From Aminobacter carboxidus (GTDB lineage: Bacteria; Pseudomonadota; Alphaproteobacteria; Rhizobiales; Rhizobiaceae), in assembly GCF_014863355.1 (NCBI RefSeq), contig NZ_JACZEP010000002.1, positions 124,001 to 188,000 on the forward strand: a stretch of 64,000 nt of DNA, read 5' to 3'. The stretch's first letter is position 1. Each line of letters begins with the position of its first letter. Positions 39,576 through 49,720 of this stretch are shown piece after piece. Under the pieces are notes generated by a model that was not told the DNA's origin, did no database searches, and saw only the letters and a program-made list of their open reading frames with translations. A program made the position numbers and the translations under genes.

Positions 39576-42125
39576 CTACTCCGCCGCGACCCGGACGCCA
39601 GCGGGCACGTCTGGGAACAGGCAGATCACCGTGGTGCCAAGATCCTTGCCGCTGTCGATGCGGACCGTGCCGCCATGCAGTTCGACGAAGCTCTTGACGA
39701 TCGACAGGCCAAGGCCCGCACCGCGCTTGCGGCCACCGTTGACGCGGGATTCGAAGCGCTGGAACATGGTGTCGAGCACTTCGGGCGGCACGCCCGGGCC
39801 ATCGTCATGGACGGAGAATTCAATGCCTTCGGCACGCTGGCGGCAAGCGAGCGTGATGGTGCTCGCCGCTGGTGCGTAGTTCACCGCGTTGCTGAGCAGA
39901 TTGTAGAGAATCTGGCGCACGCGGGTCTCGTCGCCATTGAAGCTCTTGGGCGCGCCCTTGACCTCGATGGCGAGCTTGATCGAGTGCTCCTCCAGCCGGT
40001 CGGCGACTAGTTCGGCGGCGGCCTCGATGGCGCGATCGACATGAACTTCCGAAATATCGAGCTGCATGATGCCGGCGTCGACGGTGGCCAGGTCGAGGAT
40101 ATCGTTGACGATGGTCAGCAGCACGCCCGACGACGAGCCGATATGCTCGACATATTCGCGCTGGCGCGGTGACAGCGGCCCCGTGCCGGGCAGCGACAAC
40201 AGCTCGGTGAAGCCGATGATGTTGGTCAGCGGCGAGCGCAGCTCGTAGGACACGTGCTGGACGAACTCGTTCTTGATCTGGTCGGCGCGTTGCAGCGCCT
40301 CGTTCTTGTCCTTCAGCGCGCGCTCGACATTGACGCTGTCGGTGACGTCGACGAAGGTCAGCATCACCTGGCCATTGGGCAGGTGGATGACCGCATGTTG
40401 CAGCACCGAGCCGTTCTTGAGCTCGGTCTGGCCATGACGGTCGCTGCGTTCGTCGAAGCCGGTGACGGCGGAAACGAAATCGCCCCACGGGCTTTTCTCG
40501 GCCCGCGTGTCGCATTCTGCCCGGATGGCCGAGATATGCGTGCTCTGCCGTAGCGCATCCGGCGAGACGCCCCAGAGCTGGCCGAAGGCTGGATTGAACA
40601 GGCGGATACGGCCGTCGGGGCCAAAGACGACGACGCCTTCGGCCAAGTTGTCGAGGGTTTCGCTCTGGACACGCACCGCGGTGGTGTAGCGGCTTTCGAG
40701 ATCGATCCTCTCGGTCAGGTTCTCGAATACCCAGGTGACGCCGCCCTTGGGCTGCGGATTGGCAACGACGCGGATGGTGCGGCCATCGGGCAGGTGCCAG
40801 AGATGCTCCTGCGGGTCGACGGCGCGATAGGCCGACAACAGGTTCTCCTTCCAGCGGCGCCATTCCTGCTGTTCCGGCAGCTTGCGTTCGCTGCGCAGGC
40901 GGTCGAGCAGCAGCGCATTGTCGGGCGCGCTTGAGATGTAGCCGGCGTCGAGGTCCCAGAGCTTCTGGAAGGCGTTGTTGTAGAAACGCAGCTTCTGGCC
41001 GGCGTCGAAGGTGGCAACCGCGGTGGCGACCTGGTCGAGCGTATCGGCGTGGCTGCGCACGACCAGGCTGTATTCTTCACGGATGGCCTCGGCGGCACTC
41101 ATGTCGGCGGCAATGCCAGCCGAGCCTTCCTTGCCGACCACGTCGGTGACGGCAAACATCTTGCGGTCACCGTCGATGACGGTCGAAAGCGTCTGCTGGA
41201 ACAGCGGCCGCGTCTGGTGTTGCTGGACGATAGCCTCGCGCGACTGGGTGCCGAGGAACTCCTTGCCGTCGCGGATTGCGGCGGACGAATCCACTGCTTC
41301 GACGGCCTTGGCGAAGGCCTTGTTGACCCATTTCAGGCGGCCGTCGGCATCGCGCATCCAGAACGGCATGTCGATGGCGTCCATCAGGCCGATCAGCGTC
41401 TCGTATTCGGCACTCAGGCGCTGGTTTTCGAGCTTCAGCCGCGCCTGGCCGCGCTGCGCCTCGGAAATCGAGACAAAGCGGACGATGACATGGGCGCCGC
41501 TCTTGCGGCCATGGACCTCGAGCGCGGCATTGGCATGGGTCTCGGCGATCAGTTCGAAAGCGGTGCCCCTGTCGCGCAAGGCGGCGATGGCGTTTTCGAG
41601 TGCTGCAGCCGAACGCGGCATCAGCCAGCGGCCGAAGCCGAGGAAGGCGGCACGGTCATCCGGCGCACCGGTCTCGATCGGCAGCGAACCGACGAGCTCG
41701 GGCTTCTTGTTTTCGTTGGCCCAGACGATGACGCGCTGGTCACGCAGGTTGAGCAGGGCCTCCGAGCGCTGCAGCGACGCATTGAGATCGGCGACACGCC
41801 CGCGCAGCTCGGCATTTTCGGCGCTGATGCGACCCTTTTCGCGGATCAGCGCTATGGCGGAAATCAGGGCAGCACCCATCACGCCGACGAACATGGCAAG
41901 CTGGATGACTTCCGCCGTGCTCACCGGCAGGCCGGCAACTGATGCCTGCTGGGCATGGGCGAAACCGAAAGGCGTGCAAAGAGCGCTGGCACCAAGCAGG
42001 ACGACAGCTGCGCGGCCGCCGAGCCGACGCATGGTCTGCCACCTGCCGCTGGAACGGGCCATCTGCGAATCCTGGTGGCCGCCGGAAACGGCCTGTCCCG
42101 CTGGAAGCGGGTATTCCCCCGGCAT
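39576..42125 (-). CDS. divL: DivL-type PAS sensor kinase with tyrosine in place of the phospho-histidine
   Basis: The 849-residue protein has an N-terminal signal/membrane region (about 33-58), a second membrane segment (about 73-95), a coiled coil, and PAS-like regions (roughly 235-330, 360-480 and 490-600). The kinase core follows: H-box, N-box NLLSNAVNYAP and glycine motifs DDGPGVPPE and GAGLGLSIV. The H-box reads VQHVSYELRSPLT, so the conserved His is Tyr627 (codon 40245-40247). That is the hallmark of DivL, which in Caulobacter controls the CckA-CtrA cell-cycle phosphorelay through DivK. The ATG at 42125 follows AGAGGA. The order divL-tsaE fits other alphaproteobacteria. Signalling role here is inferred from the family. 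Confidence 0.9.
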   Translation of the reverse strand: MPGEYPLPAGQAVSGGHQDSQMARSSGRWQTMRRLGGRAAVVLLGASALCTPFGFAHAQQASVAGLPVSTAEVIQLAMFVGVMGAALISAIALIREKGRISAENAELRGRVADLNASLQRSEALLNLRDQRVIVWANENKKPELVGSLPIETGAPDDRAAFLGFGRWLMPRSAAALENAIAALRDRGTAFELIAETHANAALEVHGRKSGAHVIVRFVSISEAQRGQARLKLENQRLSAEYETLIGLMDAIDMPFWMRDADGRLKWVNKAFAKAVEAVDSSAAIRDGKEFLGTQSREAIVQQHQTRPLFQQTLSTVIDGDRKMFAVTDVVGKEGSAGIAADMSAAEAIREEYSLVVRSHADTLDQVATAVATFDAGQKLRFYNNAFQKLWDLDAGYISSAPDNALLLDRLRSERKLPEQQEWRRWKENLLSAYRAVDPQEHLWHLPDGRTIRVVANPQPKGGVTWVFENLTERIDLESRYTTAVRVQSETLDNLAEGVVVFGPDGRIRLFNPAFGQLWGVSPDALRQSTHISAIRAECDTRAEKSPWGDFVSAVTGFDERSDRHGQTELKNGSVLQHAVIHLPNGQVMLTFVDVTDSVNVERALKDKNEALQRADQIKNEFVQHVSYELRSPLTNIIGFTELLSLPGTGPLSPRQREYVEHIGSSSGVLLTIVNDILDLATVDAGIMQLDISEVHVDRAIEAAAELVADRLEEHSIKLAIEVKGAPKSFNGDETRVRQILYNLLSNAVNYAPAASTITLACRQRAEGIEFSVHDDGPGVPPEVLDTMFQRFESRVNGGRKRGAGLGLSIVKSFVELHGGTVRIDSGKDLGTTVICLFPDVPAGVRVAAE

Positions 42126-42263
42126 GTCTTGTTCCTCTCCGCCGCCTGAATGCGAGACCGCCCTGAAGCGCCCCCATAATCCCGCCGAGGACGGGCGCGT
42201 GACGAATCACGTCACAATACCCGGTAGGCGAATCGCCGTGAAGAAGGCGTTTGCGCAAAAAGA

Positions 42264-42294
42264 GAAGCCGGGCGAAAGTCAATCGCCCGGCTTC
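42264..42294 (-). terminator. Intrinsic terminator of ahcY
   Basis: A 12-bp stem GAAGCCGGGCGA / TCGCCCGGCTTC with a 7-nt loop lies 28 nt past the ahcY stop. It is followed on the minus strand by TCTTTTTG. It is a strong rho-independent terminator separating ahcY from divL. Confidence 0.92.
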
Positions 42295-42321
42295 AATATG
42301 TGGTATGTTTATTCGCTATGG

Positions 42322-43722
<1,401 letters not shown>

Positions 43723-43826
43723 GGCTTGCTCCGATTCCTGTTTTACTGCGCGCCGAGCGGGAGGCTTGAAAGGGCGCGCGAAAGATCGGCCTGACTACCA
43801 GATCGGGCCGTCATCGACAATGGGAC

Positions 43827-43842
43827 ATAAAGAAATCTTTAT
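43827..43842. promoter_or_regulatory. Dyad upstream of ahcY, candidate SahR operator
   Basis: ATAAAGA-AA-TCTTTAT is a perfect 7+7 bp inverted repeat lying 105-120 bp upstream of the ahcY ATG. ArsR-family SahR regulators sense S-adenosylhomocysteine and control ahcY and methionine genes in proteobacteria; I recall their alphaproteobacterial sites as ATAAAGA/TCTTTAT-like. The dyad is seen directly; the regulator identity is inferred. Confidence 0.5.
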
Positions 43843-43873
43843 TCGTGCATGTCGCTGGATTGATGCCCGGCGA

Positions 43874-44176
43874 TCAGCACTCCTCGCCGAAGCGGGCGGC
43901 GACGAGGGTCGCAAGCGCTTCCATCGCCTGGTCGGCTTCGGGACCGCTGGCGGTCACCCGGATCGTGCAGCCGGGGCTGGCGGCCAGCATCATCAGGCCC
44001 ATGATCGAGGTGCCGCCGACCGAAATGCCGTCCTTCTCGACGCTGATCGAGGCCTGGAATTCGCCGGCGATCTGGACGAACTTCGCCGAAGCGCGCGCGT
44101 GCAGGCCGCGCTGGTTGACGATGGCGAGGTCCCTGACGAGGTGGCCCTTCTCGGGCGAGTAGGGCATGCCGCTCAT
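43874..44176 (-). CDS. HPr family phosphocarrier protein
   Basis: The 100-residue protein has both HPr phosphorylation sites: His26 in NQRGLHARASAKF, the EI target, and Ser57 in GGTSIMGLMMLAA, the HprK target. It is the phosphocarrier of an incomplete, regulatory phosphotransferase chain. In alphaproteobacteria HPr, an EIIA of the mannose class and HprK are found without a matching sugar permease and act in regulation, including links to ChvG/ChvI. Start 44176 overlaps the EIIA stop by 4 nt (ATGA 44173-44176). Confidence 0.95.
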   Translation of the reverse strand: MSGMPYSPEKGHLVRDLAIVNQRGLHARASAKFVQIAGEFQASISVEKDGISVGGTSIMGLMMLAASPGCTIRVTASGPEADQAMEALATLVAARFGEEC

Positions 44177-44574
44177 TTGCCGCTCAACACCTGACTTGCA
44201 ACGTTGATGTATTTGCGGCCTGCCGCCTGCGCCTCGTCGAGGGCGCCGGGCATATTGTCGGCCTTGCGCACGCTGGTCAGCTTGATCAGCATCGGCAGGT
44301 TCATGCCGGCGATGACTTCGACGCGGCCGGCTTCCATCACCGAGATGGCGAGGTTCGACGGCGTGCCGCCAAACATATCTGTCAAGACGACGACGCCGGT
44401 GCCGGTGTCGGCGCGGGCGACCGCATCGATGATGTCGCTGCGGCGCTGGGCCATATCGTCATCGGCGCCGATGGAGACGGTCTCGAAATTTTCCTGCGGT
44501 CCGACGACGTGTTCCACGGCATGGCGGAACTCCTCAGCCAGTTGACCGTGCGTCACAAGCACGAGTCCGATCAT
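44173..44574 (-). CDS. PTS EIIA component, mannose/fructose class (regulatory)
   Basis: The 133-residue protein MIGLVLVTHGQLAEEFRHAV has the phospho-acceptor His9 of the EIIA-Man fold and the VVVLTDMFGGTPSNLA signature. No EIIB, EIIC or EIID genes are adjacent, so it is probably regulatory, receiving phosphate from HPr. It lies between hprK (162 bp upstream) and HPr (4-nt overlap). The 162-bp spacer from hprK has no recognised gene or terminator. Confidence 0.93.
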   Translation of the reverse strand: MIGLVLVTHGQLAEEFRHAVEHVVGPQENFETVSIGADDDMAQRRSDIIDAVARADTGTGVVVLTDMFGGTPSNLAISVMEAGRVEVIAGMNLPMLIKLTSVRKADNMPGALDEAQAAGRKYINVASQVLSGK

Positions 44575-44736
44575 TCTGTCATGGCTCCCGTCATGGCCCT
44601 TTCACAGCCGCGCAGTATTTTTGCCGCCTCCTTGGGGGCGGGAGCGCTATCTTGTCGACGGCGAGGGCGTTTACAAGCCCCAATTTACGGCACGACATGC
44701 CATTTTGACGCAATGCAGCAAAAATGTTGGGCAGGC

Positions 44737-45183
44737 TCAGGCCAAAAACCAGGCGCCGAGCGCCGCGAGTACGGCGGGTATGGTCGAGGTGATTTCGCGC
44801 TCGGCGAGCATAGCCATAGGCACTCTGCAACCCAGAAGAAGCTCACTTGCAGGCTCGGGAAAACGCTCGACCTCATTGACTGGTACAAGCCTGACAAGCA
44901 GGTCGATCGCTGCGGCTGCCTCATATTCGGCAGGAACGGGACCGAGACCCCTGACTTCGACGAGGCCGGCGATTGTTGCAGGCGCATGGCAGACTAGCCG
45001 CCCCTGATGGGCCAAAAGGAACACCTGGTCGTCCGACACGAGCCTGGCAAAGCGGCCGGCCGCGCGGAACCTTTCAACCAGCGCCATGGCCAGCGCGGTC
45101 TTGCCGGAGCCAGACGGACCGGCCACCAGCACACCGCGCTCGCCGAGCACGATCGCCGTGGCATGCATGTTGATCGGCTGCAC
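44737..45183 (-). CDS. hprK: HPr kinase/phosphorylase, short alphaproteobacterial form
   Basis: The 148-residue protein corresponds only to the catalytic C-terminal domain of Firmicute HprK (about 310 residues). It has the P-loop GPSGSGKT (residues 22-29), the LVSDDQVFL acidic site and the HprK signature LVEVRGLG. The N-terminal domain is absent, as usual in alphaproteobacteria. It would phosphorylate HPr on Ser57. The start is GTG 45183 or ATG 45168; neither has a clear ribosome site, and the gene begins 3 nt after the chvG stop, suggesting coupling. Confidence 0.92.
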   Translation of the reverse strand: MQPINMHATAIVLGERGVLVAGPSGSGKTALAMALVERFRAAGRFARLVSDDQVFLLAHQGRLVCHAPATIAGLVEVRGLGPVPAEYEAAAAIDLLVRLVPVNEVERFPEPASELLLGCRVPMAMLAEREITSTIPAVLAALGAWFLA

Positions 45184-45186
45184 GGA

Positions 45187-46953
45187 TCAGCTTTCGGCCG
45201 GGAAGGCGACGATGAAACGCGCGCCCTTGAGTTCGCCCGGCTTGGTGCCGGTGATGTTTTCGGCCGTCAGCGTGCCGCCATGGGCTTCGACGATCTGGCG
45301 GCTGATCGACAGGCCAAGGCCCGAATTCTGGCCGAAGGCTTCACCGGCAGGCCTGTCGGTATAAAAACGTTCGAAGATGCGGTCGATGTTTTCGGCGCGG
45401 ATGCCGGGACCGTTGTCCTCGACCGTTATGACGTTGAACTTGCCGACCCGCGCCAGCGAAATGGCGATGTGGCCATGATCGTCGGGCACGAAGGAGCGGG
45501 CGTTTTCGATCAGGTTGGTGATGACCTGGCCGATGCGCAGATCGTGGCCGGCGACATTGTAGTTCTTCACGCCGGCCGGCAGCTTGGCCGGATTGAATTC
45601 GATCTCGACCGGCTTCTTGTGACGGCCGGTCTCGCGTGACACCGCAACCAGATCGCCGACGAACTTCTTGAGGTCGACCTTGCTCGCGTCTTCGCGGGCC
45701 AGTTCGGCATCCAGACGCGAGGCGTCGGAAATGTCTGTTATCAGCCGGTCGAGGCGGCGCACGTCGTGCTGGATGACCTCCATCAAGCGCGCCCGCGAAT
45801 TTTCGTTCTTGGCGAGCGGCAAGGTTTCGACGGCACTGCGCAGCGAGGTCAGCGGGTTCTTGAGCTCATGGCTGACGTCGGCGGCAAAGCTCTCGATCGC
45901 CTCGATGCGCGCGTAAAGCGCATTGGTCATGTCGCGCACGGCAACCGACAGGTTGCCGATCTCGTCCTGGCGATCGGAGAAATCGGGGATCTCCTCGCGG
46001 TTCTTGCCGCCGCGCCGCACGCGATTGGCAGCGGCCGACAGCCGGCGCAGAGGGGTCGCGATGGTCGAGGCCAGCAGCATCGACAAAATGGCGGTGACGA
46101 GCGCAGCGACGCCGAAGACGCGCAGGATGGCCTTTTGCTCGGCAGCGACGATCTTGTCGATGTCGCCGCCTTCAGTCGACAGCATCAGCACGCCGAGGAC
46201 GGCGCGGAAACGCTGGATCGGCACCGCAACCGAAACGATCTGCTCGCCCTGCTCGCTGACACGGACGATGGTCGCCGGCCCGCCGGTCAGTGCCTGCACG
46301 ACCTCGGGGAACGCGGCACCATTGCCACCGGGCTGCTCCTTGTAGACCGGCAGCGAGGAGTCGACGAAAAAGTCGAAGACGAACTTCTGTGCCCGCTCGA
46401 TCAGCGTCGGCTCTTCTTCCTCGACCGGAGGCAGGTCGTAGCGCAGAATCTGGTGGCGCGAGTCGAGCAACAGGTTGGCGTCGCGGTCGTAGATGCGGGC
46501 GCGCGTCCGGGTCGGCGAGATCAGGCGGCGCAGCAGCGGCGCCACGCGCTCCGGATTGATCGGGAAGTCGAGGCTGTCGAGTTGGTCGGTGCCAGGCCCG
46601 AGGCTTTCGCCGGCCTGCAGCTCCAGCAGCTTTTCAGGGTCGATCCTGATGGCATCGGTCTCGACCGTGGCGGACGAGGCGATGGCGCCGGCAATGATGC
46701 CGCCCTGCGTCATCAGGCTTTCGACGCGCGCTTCGATCAGCGCGCCGCGAAACGCATTGAGATAGAAGATGCCGGCGACCAGAACTGCAAGGCCGGCGAG
46801 ATTCAGGAACAGGATGCGGCGGGTCAGGCTCGAAAAGAAGTAGTGGCCGAGCAGGCGGCTCAGGCGGATGCGGGTCCGGTCGAGAAACAGCAGGCGGCCG
46901 CGCGGCCGCTTGGAGGCGGCCGCCGGCTTCCTGATCTCTGCGTCCATCGCCAT
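45187..46953 (-). CDS. chvG: ChvG (ExoS/BvrS) sensor histidine kinase
   Basis: The 588-residue membrane kinase has an N-terminal helix (about 45-65), a periplasmic domain of about 220 residues, a second helix (about 283-305), a HAMP linker, and the kinase core: H-box FAADVSHELKNPLTSLRSAV, N-box NLIENARSFVPDD, and G-boxes EDNGPGI and GLGLSISRQ. It matches ChvG of Agrobacterium, ExoS of Sinorhizobium and BvrS of Brucella, which sense acid and envelope stress and phosphorylate ChvI. It lies 22 bp downstream of chvI and 3 bp upstream of hprK. Confidence 0.96.
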   Translation of the reverse strand: MAMDAEIRKPAAASKRPRGRLLFLDRTRIRLSRLLGHYFFSSLTRRILFLNLAGLAVLVAGIFYLNAFRGALIEARVESLMTQGGIIAGAIASSATVETDAIRIDPEKLLELQAGESLGPGTDQLDSLDFPINPERVAPLLRRLISPTRTRARIYDRDANLLLDSRHQILRYDLPPVEEEEPTLIERAQKFVFDFFVDSSLPVYKEQPGGNGAAFPEVVQALTGGPATIVRVSEQGEQIVSVAVPIQRFRAVLGVLMLSTEGGDIDKIVAAEQKAILRVFGVAALVTAILSMLLASTIATPLRRLSAAANRVRRGGKNREEIPDFSDRQDEIGNLSVAVRDMTNALYARIEAIESFAADVSHELKNPLTSLRSAVETLPLAKNENSRARLMEVIQHDVRRLDRLITDISDASRLDAELAREDASKVDLKKFVGDLVAVSRETGRHKKPVEIEFNPAKLPAGVKNYNVAGHDLRIGQVITNLIENARSFVPDDHGHIAISLARVGKFNVITVEDNGPGIRAENIDRIFERFYTDRPAGEAFGQNSGLGLSISRQIVEAHGGTLTAENITGTKPGELKGARFIVAFPAES

Positions 46954-46975
46954 GTGATCTCAGCCCTCGCCGATA

Positions 46976-47677
46976 TCACGCTTCGCGGAATCTGTAGCCG
47001 ACACCGTAAAGGGTTTCGATCATCTCGAAGTCGTCGTCGACAGCCTTGAACTTCTTGCGCAGGCGCTTGATGTGGCTGTCGATGGTGCGGTCGTCGACAT
47101 AGACCTGCTCATCATAAGCCGAATCCATCAGAGCGTCGCGGCTCTTGACCACGCCGGGGCGCTGCGCCAGCGAGTGCAGGATCAGGAATTCGGTGACGGT
47201 GAGGACGACCGGCTCGCCCTTCCAGGTGCAGGTATGGCGCTCCTGGTCCATCACCAGTTGGCCACGCTCGAGCGACCGGGCCTGCTGCGTCGGCGCCTTG
47301 GTGGCAGCTTCGCGGGCACTTGCCCGGCGCAGCACGGCGCGGACGCGCTCGACAAGCAGGCGCTGCGAGAACGGCTTGCGGATGAAATCGTCGGCGCCCA
47401 TCTTGAGACCGAAGAGCTCGTCGATCTCGTCATCCTTGGAGGTCAGGAAGATCACCGGCAGGTCGGTCTTCTGGCGCAGCCGGCGCAAAAGCTCCATGCC
47501 GTCCATGCGCGGCATCTTGATGTCGAGGATGGCGAGGTTCGGCGGACGCGCCGCCAGCCCTTCGAGCGCCGATGCACCATCCGTGTAGGTCTCGACACGG
47601 TAGCCCTCGGACTCCAGTGCGATCGAAACCGATGTCAAAATGTTGCGGTCGTCGTCGACAAGCGCGATCGTTGCCAT
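46976..47677 (-). CDS. chvI: ChvI (BvrR) response regulator
   Basis: The 233-residue OmpR-class regulator has a receiver domain with Asp52 in [12 protein letters not shown], the acidic pocket VDDDRN and Lys in [12 protein letters not shown] winged-helix DNA-binding domain follows, ending [15 protein letters not shown]. It is activated by ChvG and controls envelope, exopolysaccharide and acid-response genes. ATG 47677 is chosen over upstream in-frame ATGs because it gives the family start [18 protein letters not shown] and has GGGAG about 9 nt before it. pckA diverges across a 357-bp spacer. Confidence 0.97.
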   Translation of the reverse strand: MATIALVDDDRNILTSVSIALESEGYRVETYTDGASALEGLAARPPNLAILDIKMPRMDGMELLRRLRQKTDLPVIFLTSKDDEIDELFGLKMGADDFIRKPFSQRLLVERVRAVLRRASAREAATKAPTQQARSLERGQLVMDQERHTCTWKGEPVVLTVTEFLILHSLAQRPGVVKSRDALMDSAYDEQVYVDDRTIDSHIKRLRKKFKAVDDDFEMIETLYGVGYRFREA

Positions 47678-47880
47678 TTCCTGCTGCTCCCTCATGAGCC
47701 GGTGTCCCTTCCTGCTTCGAGCAGGGCTTGTGCAGGACAAATTAGGTACAAAATGTGGCATAGCCGCCGATCGCGGGGAGCGCAACCGCCATGCCTTGTG
47801 CCTGCCTTATATGGGGCGGCGACGCCAAAGCTCGAACAAAAAACCGCCGATCTTGTATGGGTCGCCGCACCGTTCCCCAT

Positions 47881-47940
47881 CTTTTAAACGATTTAGATAA
47901 ATTTCAAAATTTTTAAATCGATTAATGATTTGAAATCGCT
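47881..47940. promoter_or_regulatory. AT-rich block with repeated GATTT/AAATC elements upstream of pckA
   Basis: This 60-bp stretch is strikingly AT-rich against a GC-rich background. It contains CGATTT (47889-47894), AAATCG (47915-47920), and GATTT-G-AAATC (47927-47937), an inverted pair. It lies about 95-155 bp before the pckA ATG and about 200 bp from chvI. It could bind a regulator, including ChvI itself, or a nucleoid protein. The rest of the 357-bp spacer (47678-48034) shows only a small CCTGC/GCAGG hairpin near chvI. Confidence 0.5.
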
Positions 47941-48034
47941 GACCTTTTCTGTTTCAGCCTGCCTCAGTCCCGTTGGGACGGCGGCGTCCGGCCCGTAGAC
48001 CGGACACAGCGTCATGGCTACGAGGCTTCACTAG

Positions 48035-49645
48035 ATGACCGAAACCGGTAAGCGAAATCCCGCCTGCGGGATCGAAACGGCAGGGCTCAAAACGTCGGGC
48101 ACCGTCCGTTACAACTTTGGCGCTGCATTTCTCACCGAAGAAGCGATCCGCCGCGGCGAGGCTCGCCTGACCGCCCATGGCGCACTCGTCGCCGAAACCG
48201 GCCAGCACACCGGCCGTTCGCCCAAGGACAAGTTCGTCGTGCGCGACGAAAACACCGAAGCCCATGTCTGGTGGGACAACAACAAGCCGATCAGCCGGGC
48301 GCAATTCGATGCGCTGCACGCCGATTTCCTGGCCCAGGCTGCCGACAAGGACCTTTACGTGCAGGACCTGATCGGCGGCGCTGACCGTACGCTGTGCCTG
48401 CCGACACGTGTTGTCACCGAATTCGCCTGGCACTCGATGTTCATCCGCAACCTGTTGATCCGTCCGACGGAAGCCGAGCTCGCCGCCTTCGTGCCCGAGA
48501 TGACGATCATCGACCTGCCTTCGTTCCGCGCCGACCCGGCCCGCCACGGCACCCGCAGCGAAACCGTGATCGCCGTCGACCTGACCCGCATGATCGTGCT
48601 GATCGGCGGCACCGCCTATGCCGGCGAGATGAAGAAGTCGGTGTTCACCGCGCTCAACTACCTGCTGCCGACCAAAGGCGTGATGCCGATGCACTGCTCG
48701 GCGAATGAAGGCCCCGACGGCGACGCCGCCGTGTTCTTCGGCCTGTCGGGCACCGGCAAGACGACGCTGTCGGCCGACCCCAAGCGCACACTGATCGGCG
48801 ACGACGAGCACGGCTGGGGCCCGCACGGCATCTTCAACTTCGAAGGCGGCTGCTACGCCAAGACGATCCGCCTGTCGGCCGAGGCCGAGCCGGAGATCTT
48901 CGCCACCACCCAACGCTTCGGCACAGTGCTCGAGAATGTCGTGCTGGACGACAACCGCGTGCCGGACTTCGACGACGGCTCGCGCACCGAAAACACCCGC
49001 TGCGCCTATCCGCTCGACTTCATCCCCAATGCCAGCGCCACCGGCCAGGCCAGCCATCCCAAGAACATCATCATGCTGACGGCGGATGCGTTCGGCGTGA
49101 TGCCGCCCATCGCCAAGCTGACGCCCGCCCAGGCGATGTATCACTTCCTGTCGGGCTACACGGCCAAGGTCGCCGGCACCGAGCGTGGCGTGACCGAGCC
49201 AGAAGCGACCTTCTCGACCTGCTTCGGCGCGCCCTTCATGCCGCGCCACCCCTCGGAATACGGCAACCTGCTGCGTCAGCTGATCGCCGAGCACAATGTC
49301 GACTGCTGGCTGGTCAACACCGGCTGGACCGGCGGCGCCTATGGCACCGGTTCGCGCATGCCGATCAAGGCGACGCGCGCACTGCTGTCGGCAGCGCTCG
49401 TCGGCTCACTGAACTCGGTCGAGTTCCGCACCGATGCGAATTTCGGCTTCGCCGTACCGGTCTCGGTGCCCGGCGTCGACGCCAGCATCCTCGACCCGCG
49501 CTCGACCTGGGCCGACGCCGCTGCCTATGACCGCCAGGCCAAGAAGCTGGTGTCGATGTTCGTCGAAAATTTCGGCAAGTTCGAAAGCCATGTCGACGCG
49601 ACCGTGCTGGGTGCTGCCCCGCAGGTGCTCGACGCCGCCGAATAA
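48035..49645 (+). CDS. pckA: Phosphoenolpyruvate carboxykinase (ATP)
   Basis: PckA (536 residues) decarboxylates oxaloacetate to PEP, the first step of gluconeogenesis and needed for growth on dicarboxylates. It has the substrate site RSPKDKFVV, the kinase-type P-loop [16 protein letters not shown] (about 237-252), a GDDEHGW metal site and the INTGW-type [16 protein letters not shown] motif near the C terminus. It diverges from chvI, as in other rhizobia; pckA is a reported target of ChvG/ChvI-linked control in Sinorhizobium relatives. A terminator follows. Confidence 0.98.
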   Translation: MTETGKRNPACGIETAGLKTSGTVRYNFGAAFLTEEAIRRGEARLTAHGALVAETGQHTGRSPKDKFVVRDENTEAHVWWDNNKPISRAQFDALHADFLAQAADKDLYVQDLIGGADRTLCLPTRVVTEFAWHSMFIRNLLIRPTEAELAAFVPEMTIIDLPSFRADPARHGTRSETVIAVDLTRMIVLIGGTAYAGEMKKSVFTALNYLLPTKGVMPMHCSANEGPDGDAAVFFGLSGTGKTTLSADPKRTLIGDDEHGWGPHGIFNFEGGCYAKTIRLSAEAEPEIFATTQRFGTVLENVVLDDNRVPDFDDGSRTENTRCAYPLDFIPNASATGQASHPKNIIMLTADAFGVMPPIAKLTPAQAMYHFLSGYTAKVAGTERGVTEPEATFSTCFGAPFMPRHPSEYGNLLRQLIAEHNVDCWLVNTGWTGGAYGTGSRMPIKATRALLSAALVGSLNSVEFRTDANFGFAVPVSVPGVDASILDPRSTWADAAAYDRQAKKLVSMFVENFGKFESHVDATVLGAAPQVLDAAE

Positions 49646-49674
49646 GGAGCAGTATCGTCTCAAGCACTTCGACG

Positions 49675-49697
49675 AGGCCCGGTTCACCGCCGGGCCT
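49675..49697 (+). terminator. Intrinsic terminator of pckA
   Basis: An 8-bp stem AGGCCCGG / CCGGGCCT with a 7-nt loop is followed by TTTTCTTTT. It lies 29 nt past the pckA stop and 23 nt before arfB. Confidence 0.9.
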
Positions 49698-49720
49698 TTT
49701 CTTTTCAGCAGCTACACGGC

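Noticed and set aside
43723-43873. Possible SAH or SAM riboswitch upstream of ahcY
   Set aside because: I could not trace the conserved stems and core bases of SAH, SAM-II or SAM-SAH aptamers; only the ATAAAGA/TCTTTAT dyad stands out.
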